Translations under genes and position numbers: made by a program
Shown here: positions 43,142 through 53,138 of the stretch, in pieces
Numbering within the stretch: the stretch's first letter is position 1
Layout of the letters: each line of letters opens with the position of its first letter
NCBI GenBank assembly: GCA_024704765.1
Contig: JAKMXF010000011.1
Location: 479,557 to 543,556 of the forward strand
DNA from: Oopsacas minuta
Lineage: Eukaryota; Porifera; Hexactinellida; Lyssacinosida; Leucopsacidae
Direction of reading: 5' to 3'
DNA length: 64,000 bases
The notes under the pieces: generated by a model
What the model saw: only the letters and a program-made list of their open reading frames with translations
What the model was told of the DNA's origin: nothing
Database searches by the model: none

Positions 43142-44644
43142 TTAGTTAAGACCAACCAACTTAACAATAAATATCATATCAGTTTCAGGAGGGATTTCTG
43201 GGTGACAACTTTTGCTGCCGTATATATTACTTGATGGAATTACAATTTTTCGCGTTCCTCCAACTCGCATGTCTTCCAAGCCAGCGTCCCAGCCATGTAT
43301 AACCTCGCCCATACCGAGACGGAAAGAGAAAGGCATTTTAGCAGTCAAATTTGAATCTATAACTTTCTTGAGTTGTACTACTACCCCAATGTATCGCACA
43401 AACACTCTCTGTCCTTTCTGTGCGCGTTTGCCTTGTCCGAAATTGATATCCTCAACAAGAGTTTTGTTGTCTGTTCTCTTCTCGCTGGTTCTGCTACAGT
43501 GCTCGAGTGCTAACGTAAGGAACGGGTGGTTGTCAGATATACCTGAATGGGGTGCGATCGTGCATGGAGCAGGGGAGGTGTGAGTTTTCGCGTTTTGATA
43601 TGGATTCTCAGCGATAGAATTGCCAACACCAGGGAGCGACTTGACTGAGATATTACTCTTGCCTATAGCTGTAGATATAACCGCGTGGAAAGGAGAAGCT
43701 GTAATGAATACAGCTTGTGGGAATGTAGCTTGTGGAGCTTCTAGTTGTATTTTCCGTGCATGTAGATCTTCACTGTTATTATGTAATGATACTCTAGCTA
43801 GCATAGGATTATGTGCAGGATTAGGAGAGGAAGGAAGGGATTGTGAATTGTTACGTGAGATAGAAGTACAGAGAATATCCTCCAATTCAGAAGAGGTACT
43901 GTTCTTAGTTGTATGACTCCTGATTTCAGGAGATGAAGTAGGGTCGAGAAATACGTTTCCTGGCTCAGATCCTTCGCTGATAGAATTAGAGTTAGAATCT
44001 ATGGAGTTGTGTAGTTTTGCTGGAGTATCTGTCATGGACTCGTTCACTTCAGGAGTACAACTATTCACAAGTCTCTCCTCTTCTCTCTCGATCATTATCT
44101 TTCCAAACTTAGCTTCTAGGGCTGTGTCAGAGACGCTCGTTCTCTTCCGACTTTTCGAAACGGAATAGGTAGATTTTTCCCTAAGAATAGCAGTGTCTGG
44201 TGGATCGATTAATGGGGCAATCATTCCAGAGCCTGGAATGCTGGATATTTCATCTGATTCTGAATGGATTCTACATTTGATGAGTTGATCGAATCCAGAC
44301 AATCTTCTCGGTTCAAAATCTTCAGAAACTGATGGTGTTCTCCGATAGAGAGTCTCTTTAGTGAATCCACTCAAATGAACTTCATAAGGACCATCAACAC
44401 AGAATTTGATGTCACTTCCAGCTGAAAATTCTAAGTTAAGAGCTACCTGTGGTGATTTGGAGGGATGTAGTCGACAGATGCAATAGGTCTGTTTGCTATA
44501 GTCTAAATTAACTCGAGAAATTTCTGGTTTACTGTCTTCTTCCAATTGTTGTTCGTCTGCTAGAACAGCCATCGTTATTTTGAACGGTTTAGACACGACC
44601 TGAGGATATTCTTGACCTGGCTTTAAAATCATTCCCCAAAACAT
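43142..44644 (-). CDS. Nuclear FKBP prolyl isomerase with nucleoplasmin-fold N-terminus (FKBP39/46 type)
   Basis: This is an intronless gene of 500 residues. Residues 1-94 start MFWGMILKPGQEYPQVVSKP and end DGPYEVHLSGF, the nucleoplasmin-like fold of Drosophila FKBP39, insect FKBP46 and yeast Fpr3/4. Residues about 95-400 are a long low-complexity Ser/Thr/Asn linker with a basic patch (SKSRKRTS). Residues 405-500 are the FKBP domain: KGQRVFVRYIGVV, IDSN, PFSFRLGMGEVIHGWDAGLE, RKIVIPSSNIYG and PEIPPETDMIF. Active-site Tyr, Asp, Phe, Val-Ile, Trp and Tyr are present; Phe36 is replaced by Ile or Val and His87 by Glu, so FK506 affinity may be altered. Relatives act as histone chaperones and proline isomerases at chromatin. 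The linker lacks the long acidic tracts usual in the family. Confidence 0.88.
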   Translation of the reverse strand: MFWGMILKPGQEYPQVVSKPFKITMAVLADEQQLEEDSKPEISRVNLDYSKQTYCICRLHPSKSPQVALNLEFSAGSDIKFCVDGPYEVHLSGFTKETLYRRTPSVSEDFEPRRLSGFDQLIKCRIHSESDEISSIPGSGMIAPLIDPPDTAILREKSTYSVSKSRKRTSVSDTALEAKFGKIMIEREEERLVNSCTPEVNESMTDTPAKLHNSIDSNSNSISEGSEPGNVFLDPTSSPEIRSHTTKNSTSSELEDILCTSISRNNSQSLPSSPNPAHNPMLARVSLHNNSEDLHARKIQLEAPQATFPQAVFITASPFHAVISTAIGKSNISVKSLPGVGNSIAENPYQNAKTHTSPAPCTIAPHSGISDNHPFLTLALEHCSRTSEKRTDNKTLVEDINFGQGKRAQKGQRVFVRYIGVVVQLKKVIDSNLTAKMPFSFRLGMGEVIHGWDAGLEDMRVGGTRKIVIPSSNIYGSKSCHPEIPPETDMIFIVKLVGLN

Positions 44645-46334
44645 TTTTCAATTTGTAAATAATGTGATATAAATAAGTGAGGTTGATTACCTTGTGTGTT
44701 GATTAGAAAATGCAATTGTAGATTCTTGATTTACATTAGCTTGTTTTGCTAGAACATAACTGAGAAAGGACAAACTCGAATAAATAACAAAGATTCTTAT
44801 ATCTATTTGTATATATAGCATAATATAATTCCTACATTAATCATTTGTTCCTGTAAGTAAGCAACCACTTGATAACCTCAGTTACATAACACAAAAGCCA
44901 CAAGATGAAGTAATAATTAATTATATTTCAATTGTGTAGATAATAACTTTGATGTGTGGAGTGATTCCCACCTGGAAATTTGAATATGTATGACTGAATT
45001 AGAATTCGATATTTTGGAAGATAAGCAGCATTTGCTAGTATTGCAATAATAAAATTATTAATTAATTTACCATATATCATCTGCTCCAAGGTTTACGCCA
45101 AGGAAGTACAGTCTAGATTAAAATGTGTTAAAGAAATGGATAACCTAGTGGTTAGTATTGTGTTTGATAGTGTCGGAGATCTGCAATAGAATATAAAGCT
45201 TCTTAATGAGCCTAACTTACTGAGGTTAGATTGCCTTCAAAATGTCGAGCACATTAAGCCAGCTATATTAATCAATATTTGTGTGTTGTATTTGATAAAA
45301 TCAACAGAAAACGCAATTGAGCTGGGTGTAACTAATTGTAATAATAATATGCGAAGAAACCCGAAAATCATATTATCCGTCTGTATGGCAACCATTTCGT
45401 GGGAAAGAAGCGAAATAAAGTAATATAATTTGAATATCAATCAACATTCCTCTACCTATGTAACTTGGATTATGTGAATTGCAACCATAATAGATATTCA
45501 CTACTCGTATTACTCAATTCATTAAAATATATTAACCAAATACAAACATGGTTTTCACCAGCACGTGAAAAACCTTAATTATTACTAATTTTCTAATTTA
45601 TTAAATATACCCAGAAAATACTAAGTGGATACATCCAGTAAAAACAAGGTAAGATCAAATGTTAAGACTACACAATCTTAGTAATGATACTAGCCTTTTA
45701 CTAGGATAATTAATGGTTTGGACAATCCATTTGGAATGCATTTGGTCATCGAGTAGTGGCGTGGTGCTGCAGGATAATATGGTAGATTTTCTATTAAATC
45801 ATATACCAATAATACCATCTGTGAGAAATAATTTGATAAATTGCAAATTATTCAATCATTAACATATCAAAATAATATGATATTATCTCAGGAAGGAATT
45901 CACCATATGCATAGTGTAATCTCATTTTGATTAGATGGATAAGCACGGATTTTGAGTATTACTCAAATTAATATTTACTACTTTACTCCCAAAATGCAGG
46001 TTATTAACCTACAAATTGTTTACTCTAAAATGTAGCCATGTAACTAGCGATAATAGTTTTAAAGAAGATATACAGAGCAGAGTATCGATATTTTACACAA
46101 GCAGTTAAGCACGATTTAGTAGAAATATGAAAATATCGTAATAATACAACTTTTTGCTGCAAATGCTGGTCACTTAGGGTGTGTGCCATATTAACAACAT
46201 ATTTTAAAAATTTATTAAAAGTATAGCATTAGCGATACAATTTAGCATATGGTATGTGTATATATACAATCTAATTATACCCTGAACTACTTTTAATCAA
46301 ATACAAATCAGAATACAGAACAAATAAGAGTATA

Positions 46335-46494
46335 CAGTAGAACCGCGTTAATACGAATTTCGGGATAAGATGAACCAATATTTTCACAAAATCAGGTCCC
46401 TACAATTGTTATTTAATTGGTATTAATACGAACTCCGGATAAGACGAACAGATTTGACCGTCCGTTGATGTTCGTATTAACGAGGTTCCACAAT
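46335..46494. mobile_element. TIR MITE (GTTAATACGA family)
   Basis: CAGTAGAACCGCGTTAATAC after TA on the left faces GTTCGTATTAACGAGGTTCC on the right, which ends in a degraded CACAATA. It shares its interior with 15364-15521. Confidence 0.6.
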
Positions 46495-48601
46495 ACTATC
46501 TTTATCCAACGTATACAAATCTAGAGATATTTCAATTGATACGAGATCTTAGAAATTAATATTTTATTCGATAGTGGCAGAATGATCTGAATTAAAGAAT
46601 GAGCCAAATACGTACAATATGTACTTCCACATATAGCAACGATTAAAGCCACAATTATAAGAAAGTTTAATCCCTCTAAGAATCGCGAGGTTGAGTCTGG
46701 TTAAAAGCAAGAATTTATTCAGAGAGAAATATGAAAATAATCAAGGAAGTTACCAATAGAATATAATTATAAACCATAGAGCAAACATATCAGATGTATT
46801 TTGATAATATATTATTGCTAATTAAATAAACAAAGAAATGGTGCAATCTAGTGCTTATAACGACTACAAGAAGTGGTTGAATGGAATCTCTATTGAGCCT
46901 ATACCAATCCGCGCTGTTGACTGTGGTCTCAGTGGCTTGTAAGAATTGTCTTGAGGTAAAAACTGATTGGTTTTAGGCTTCTCAACATTCTTAAGTCTAC
47001 CGATAGGAAAGAAATAGAATTAGAGTTAGCGAAAGGCCTGGTAAACTGAAGCCAATATGTATTGACTAAGAACTTCAACAATATGGACCTTCAACGAGCA
47101 TATTGTTTTATCTGGGCTTCCTAGAATGTCTATAATGGTTCAAATCTAGCTTTCGAAACCGTACTGAGCATTCTCTATATTTAATTATTCATTAGTTCTA
47201 ACAAAGTTGTGTCATTTTCACTTATCAATTACACTTAACAACAATGATATGAATGTGTGAAGACTCAAGACTGAAACCTAAAAGTATTAAAGTAGTGTAT
47301 GTGAATGGAATTTGAGATAAAGGATCTAAAAACGGGAAAATTTACAGACTGCTCTCCAAATATGTAAAAACACGTATTCAGTTAGATTACGCAGCAGCCA
47401 TACAGTATTCTGTCATAAGGAAGCTCCTGATTTAAGCTATTACATGTTATTCCACACATAGCCATACTTCTAATCATGCTAGATGGATCTGGATGATGAG
47501 GGTGTGTATCATTAGTTCGAAAATAGATTTTGGGATTAGTTCAAATTGGTCAAGTTTGCATTATATCCAATGTGTTCTAAATTAAGGTAGTGCCCTGAGT
47601 AAGCGCTGATTTTTCTATGTTTATATTTTGGCATAAATATTTTGGGGATATTAAGGACAACAAGCTTATGAGCATTGAGTGCGTCTATTGAAAGCTGTAT
47701 TACCAGAATCCCATATACATTCGTAATAAAGAATACTTTTCCCATAAGAGCACATGTGCCAAGGAGAGCCGATGGAATTTCACTAATTATCCCAAAATTC
47801 TTGGATATTCTATATCCGTCAATTCTTACTCAAATTAGGACTTAAGTTAATTCAATAATTGAAAAATAAAAGTAAAATAATCAATCATATAAACTTGTCA
47901 ATAATATTGAATATATGTACACTCCATAAACAGACACATTTCCAAATGTGTCTTGAGTTTCCCAAAGTATTTATCTTGGAAACTGGGGGACACGAAACAC
48001 AAATCTGAACACTTCCAAATGATCCTGGGCTGTCCAGGCAAAACTGGACATCTGGTCACCCTAATATCGGAAGGGAGATAATTTTCGTAAAATGGAAAAT
48101 ACTTTCTGCCCAAAAACTGTACAAATACACGATAGTACAGATTACAGAATGGCGGTATAATGAATATATCTGTCCAGAAAAATGGAGTTCATACTTGCCA
48201 ACCTGAGTGAAGAAAAAAGCGGGACGGAAGGCACTAATTTAACTTTCTAGGAGGTGGCATATTTGTATTAGACTAAAGTACAAAAAAGCGAGACCATTTA
48301 AGTTTTTGGTTTTTGTGGGATATTAGCCTCATTGACCATCAACAAAATCGGGACGTCAAACGGGAAAATTGGCAAGTATGGGAGTTTTCAAGGTAATAAT
48401 ATTGGCTATACCCAGCTAGGATTTTCGACAGTTAGTTTCTCTAGTGCAGAGTAGGAATCAGGTTCTAGTTTTTCGGGACGTTCGGGTTCGATATTGATCA
48501 ATTCGAACATTGCAGTTGCACATTGTGAATTACAGTCAAATAATTCTGTTTGTTATGCAATTAATCTGTATATGTATGTGTATATATTTATACAAATGTT
48601 T

Positions 48602-48737
48602 GTATGAGAATTGATTGAAGAAACTGGAAGACCCCCAGGGCTTGGCATACAGTGGTACCTTTGGGTCTGGCTCGGACAATTTCGAGTCTTGGACGAAAAT
48701 TCTCACCTATAACGAAATTATGACGCTATTTTCGCCA
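48602..48737. repeat. Dispersed 490-bp repeat, truncated copy B
   Basis: It covers only the first 135 bases of the unit (AGAATTGATTGAAGAAACTG to ACGAAATTATGACG), then stops abruptly at an unrelated sequence. Confidence 0.7.
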
Positions 48738-48951
48738 AATAGGGGAGATGTAGAGTGGTTCACATCGAATTAAGATATCACACGCTATATCTGGACGAAA
48801 AAATGGTACTTTCTTAAAAAAAAATGAACAATTCACCTAATATTAGTGTCTTAACACCTGGACTAACAGTAATATCACGGGTACAGAGCGAAACATAAAA
48901 AATATATTATTCTTGTTACAAACTAGACACATGAAAATAAGTTCATTCAAA

Positions 48952-51120
48952 TTATAAAATACCAGGATTGAATTTTACACTACAAGAATATTCCCCACAA
49001 TCTGTATCTCCTTCTTTCACACTAAAAGCAGTGAAAGATACTACTTTATCGCTAGGACTAGCTTGTTTGTCTGTGGTAACTTTTGGCTTGAATTTCCGAT
49101 GTGATTTAATTGGATGTGATTTAACTTGATTTGATTTAACTTGATACTTACCCTTATTATTAACGGTCAATTCAATTACCTCATAAGCAGATTTTGGTTG
49201 TTGGTGTAAAGATATGAAATGCAATATATTGTGTGGCGGATTCATTGACTTGATTATTTCATTAGGTAATTTGGATAGAATATATCCTGATAAAGTACGT
49301 AGCGAATATGGCTTTGATGTATACTGGCGGAATTGGTTGATATTCTTCAAAACTTGAGTATCCTTTTCCTCTCCAGTTTTAGAACCATTCATACCTTCGT
49401 AAATATCTAGAAAAGTAATTCCTTGAGAATTTAATGCAAACGGGTACGCACCTAGATAATCTAAAAGATACTCCATGCAATTCACTCGACCTAATTTAGC
49501 CAAAATATGCAGGCAGGTGTTTTTCTCAGTCTCATCGCGATTGTTAACTTGGAAAGATAAAGATCCAAGTATTCTCATGAAAATGTGATGTTCTGCATTT
49601 CGATTGACATTCTGTTTCTCCATCTCATCTCCTTTCTCCCAGACTGAACCTATCTCACCACGTTGCACTGGGTATGATGTTTTGATATGGATTATATCGA
49701 ATAGATTGAAATTCTGAAGGAAATAATGTGCTAGAGTATTAAAGGTAAATATTTGGGATCGAATTAAGTCTTCTTTTAAATGATACACTTTTGATTCGTC
49801 AAATGGACGATGTAGTACCCACAATTCCAACAGGATTAGTAAGCGAACTAGCAAATATTTTATCCCAGAAGCAAGCTCAGAGTTTGATTCTATTCGGGAA
49901 ATAAGATCAATAAAAAATGGACCAATTTGGGAAACATCGAACTCTGGTTTAGAAATAAGGTACTGGAATAAGGAAAATACTCCTTCAATCTTAGAAAGAC
50001 TTCCATCAATCTTGTACGGCAAAATCCAGTTAAGTATATTAGCATTGTCTAGGTAAAGCAAAAAGCAATCAACTGAAAATATCTCTAATCTCCAGATCTG
50101 AGGGGAAGTAAATACGAAATTAAGCGAACTCTTAAGAGGAGATTTCCCCAGACAATTCAATTCACCCTTAATTCTGAAATATGAAAGGAAATTGGCTAAA
50201 TCAAAGTATTGCATAACAAACAAGAGAGATTTGAGTTCCTCATTCACCTCTAAACTCTTCTCTTCACTAATAAAGAACTGATGCGACATTTCATATATGG
50301 AATTGTATCTCAGTTTAATATTAGATTGATTTAGCTTTGATACTAAATTGTGTGTTCTATAAATAATGTCTAAACCGTGTTTGACAGAAATTAACTGCAA
50401 ACGAGAACAATATTGAAGATTGACTTCAATAATATTTCGAATTGTTAACGAGAAGTGCGACAGAAGAAGCTCGGATATTTCTTCATAACATTCAATTTCT
50501 GATTGTTTTTTAGGTAATGATTTCATTCTAGCTGCCAAATTAACTGCTATCATGACTGGGTTGAATCCATATGAATCGCTAATATTCAAACTTCCTCGAT
50601 CAAGTAACAGCTTTATTATTCCTATTTTACGTTTCAGAGTTAAAATTGGGTTTCTCTCGGGTTCTTTCACTTTATTCCTTGCCTCAAATGACTGAATTTC
50701 CCTTAGCTTTTCAAAATCATTATATTCCGACCCGACTAATACAGGGTTAAGGACATATAGCAATGCACTTGAACGACCTCTGTGCGTTTTCTGAAGATTT
50801 ACATTACATCCATGGTCCAAAAGATATACTAACATATCGTAGAACATTCCATCATGTTTTGGAAAAGTGTTGGGTCGAGGCAAATGATACTGTATACACC
50901 GATTTATGAGAGAATAACCACAACTATCAAAAACGTTGGGATCTCCAGTTTTGAAGTATTCATCTAATTCTTTGTACTTTAAGTCACATAGCAATTCAAA
51001 TACTGAGACTTTACTCTCTGACTTACTTGGATCGAATTGAAATTCTGAAGGGAGAGTTAGGTCTTGAGAAAATTGATAAGATGGAGAGTCTTTAGATGGA
51101 AATACAACTATTCTCTTCAT
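48952..51120 (-). CDS. Ankyrin-repeat protein, possibly FEM1-like
   Basis: This is an intronless gene. The first ATG is at 51118-51120, giving 722 residues; the frame is open slightly upstream but without ATG. Residues about 45-130 and 150-200 contain ankyrin-like units (DYLLDHGCNVNLQ-type text, KLLLDRGSLNISDSYGFNPV). Residues about 530-590 hold another pair (NTCLHILAKLGRVNCMEYLL). The next block PYSLRTLSGYILSKLPNEII, then ILHFISLH, resembles the C-terminal VHL-box-like region of FEM1 proteins (SLKCLAARAI...L..FV..H), which are CUL2 substrate receptors. The middle 300 residues are helical and unassigned. A short repeat (QVKSH/PIKSH) lies near 675-690. Ankyrin content is clear; FEM1 membership is tentative. 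Confidence 0.72.
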   Translation of the reverse strand: MKRIVVFPSKDSPSYQFSQDLTLPSEFQFDPSKSESKVSVFELLCDLKYKELDEYFKTGDPNVFDSCGYSLINRCIQYHLPRPNTFPKHDGMFYDMLVYLLDHGCNVNLQKTHRGRSSALLYVLNPVLVGSEYNDFEKLREIQSFEARNKVKEPERNPILTLKRKIGIIKLLLDRGSLNISDSYGFNPVMIAVNLAARMKSLPKKQSEIECYEEISELLLSHFSLTIRNIIEVNLQYCSRLQLISVKHGLDIIYRTHNLVSKLNQSNIKLRYNSIYEMSHQFFISEEKSLEVNEELKSLLFVMQYFDLANFLSYFRIKGELNCLGKSPLKSSLNFVFTSPQIWRLEIFSVDCFLLYLDNANILNWILPYKIDGSLSKIEGVFSLFQYLISKPEFDVSQIGPFFIDLISRIESNSELASGIKYLLVRLLILLELWVLHRPFDESKVYHLKEDLIRSQIFTFNTLAHYFLQNFNLFDIIHIKTSYPVQRGEIGSVWEKGDEMEKQNVNRNAEHHIFMRILGSLSFQVNNRDETEKNTCLHILAKLGRVNCMEYLLDYLGAYPFALNSQGITFLDIYEGMNGSKTGEEKDTQVLKNINQFRQYTSKPYSLRTLSGYILSKLPNEIIKSMNPPHNILHFISLHQQPKSAYEVIELTVNNKGKYQVKSNQVKSHPIKSHRKFKPKVTTDKQASPSDKVVSFTAFSVKEGDTDCGEYSCSVKFNPGIL

Positions 51121-51474
51121 TCGAGTATTTGTTATCAAATTATATGATAGAGGTTCTAAGAATACAAATCAAGAATGCATGAATTACAGTAGTCTCATTG
51201 AATACCAAAAATAGCATTTAACAGGTAGAATTGGAATTGATCGAAAATCTTCTAATTCTATTGTTAAGTTGGCAATTTTATATAAAGTTTAAAATTTAGA
51301 ACCACTAAAGTGGAAGGTCATTTTGAGACTAGCAAACTCCTTCCAAGAAACTTCCAAGAAGCTTCCATTTGATTTAGCATTAATAACCCCTAAAGGTTGG
51401 AATAAGAACATACGTATCCAATTAATACCAATTAATGAAATTAGCTATTTGTCGATATGCACATATGCATAATA

Positions 51475-52781
51475 CGAAGGGCACTCGAAAAGTTTTGACG
51501 TTGACCGACATATCAGATAGTAATAATAAAATTGACTATTACATTTTTCAATTACTCTCCCTGACAATCTATACATTTTTTCATTCTGGTAACCAATTAT
51601 CAAACACATTTTTTCCAGTCTTCTTTGGGTATGTCTCCGATCGCTTGGAAAAGTGCCCCTCTTAACTCCTCATTAGTCGAAAATCTCCTCCCACGTAATT
51701 GATCCTTGAGTCTAGGGAACAACCAGAAGTCGCAAGGGGCTAAATCAGGACTGTAGGGTGGGTGAGGTAATGTTTTGAGTCCAGAATTTTCCAAAAACTC
51801 ACGAGTTCTGATTGCCGTATGCGATGATGCATTACCATGATGAAGAAGAATTCCTCTAATGCCTGTCTTCTCTCGCTGTGACTCAATTGCTGTGATGACT
51901 TTGGGTAGGCACACTGTAGTGTACCAGTCGGCAGTAACAGTCTTTCTATCCTCGAGAGCAACAGCTTCGACAAACCAACTAGATCTGAAAAAAATTGCCC
52001 ACATTTGTTTCCCAACAGGTCTAGCCCTCTGCACTTTGGTTAGAGGTGGGGCATCTTCTTCAACCCACTCCTTTGACATCCGCTTTGTTTCTGTATCATA
52101 ATGGTATATCCATGTCTCATCACCTGTAAGGATCTCAGAAACAGCTCTTGAACTTCCATTAGCAAACCTTTTGAGCATAATTTTGCAAAAGTCTATGCGG
52201 GATATTTTTTGCTGTAAGTTCAAAGAATGGGGGATCCATCGGGCACACAACTTCCTGACACAAAGCTCTTTGTGCAAAATGATATTAATTGTCCCCGATG
52301 ATAACTCGGTTTTATACTCTAACTGAGCGTACGTAATATGAGGATCTTTAGTAGTTAGATCTAGCATTTCGTTAACATTTTCTCCATTATGTGAATATTC
52401 GGTCTTCCTGAAAGAGGGGCATCTTCAAGAACAAAGTTTCCGTGAATAAATTCCCTGTACCATCGTTCAACTGTGCTTAGAGAAGGAGCTAGATCCGGGT
52501 AATGTTCCTGTAAAGATTCATAGATTTCTACTCTTGTCTTCTGTAGTTTGAATAAGATCAAAATCATTGCTCGAAAATCACGTTTTGTGAGATCTGATTT
52601 AGATTGAGATATTTTAGAAGGCATGTATACTAAAATTATCTAATTTATGAAAGTAGAAGAGATAAATGAATGAAAGTTTCAAAGTAGAGTAATAAAATAT
52701 GTCTGAAAAGATGGATGCGGAAAAATATCCGACAGATTAATGGTTTCATATCAAACGGCAAAACTTTTCGAGTGCCCCTCG
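51475..52781 (-). mobile_element. mariner element, inactive
   Basis: The 1,307-bp element is flanked by TA. Its TIRs begin CGAAGGGCACTCGAAAAGTT (left) and CGAGGGGCACTCGAAAAGTT (right, complement) and run about 26 bp with two differences. It encloses the transposase relic at 51600-52624 and inserted about 350 bp upstream of the ankyrin gene. Confidence 0.93.
51600..52624 (-). pseudogene. mariner transposase, frameshifted and catalytically dead
   Basis: The N-terminal part (52624-52361) has the helix-turn-helix region, with MILILFKLQKTRVEIYESLQ and SLSTVERWYREF...SGRP. The frame shifts near 52385-52405 and the rest (to 51600) contains LTGDETWIYHYD (first Asp), LLHHGNASSHT and YSPDLAPCDFWLFP (third Asp). 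The second catalytic residue, normally Asp in HHDN, is Gly (GGT at about 51833). Spacing between the second and third sites is 34, the DD34D of mariner. Normal length is about 345 residues. Confidence 0.92.
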
Positions 52782-53138
52782 TAGTAGTGAGCAACTGCAA
52801 ACTGTTTTGCTTCAATAGTAAATACGTTGTTAAATGCGCCATACTGAATACAAATCATTTAAACTGTGATATTCAAGTGGTTAACTTCGCTTCTGGCCCA
52901 CTGGCCTGGATATGAACGCCAAAACCCAAAAGCAAAGAAGAACTATTCCCTAATAAAAAACTTAAAAGTATTCCTGGAATTTTGGCGCCGCTGTTAAAAA
53001 CTTAAGATGATAATTAGTTGTATAATTAGAACACATAAACCTGTGGTAATCATTGAGAAAGATAAACACAGGACTACTTAATCTAACAAACAAATGCAAT
53101 GAATTATTATTACTTACAACAAGAAAGAATTGATAAAA
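52782..53138. other. Short intergenic segment
   Basis: This is the flank between the mariner element and the BRIP1 last exon; it would contain the BRIP1 3' UTR. Nothing else is seen. Confidence 0.4.

Larger units (their letters stand above)
44645..48951. other. Long gene-poor interval
   Basis: No domain-bearing ORF occurs on either strand. It holds one clear MITE (46335-46494) and a truncated copy of the 490-bp repeat (48602-48737), each listed separately. 47595 begins GCCCTGAGTAAGCGC, like GCCCTGAATAAGCGC at 23184, probably ends of another small element. Confidence 0.5.
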
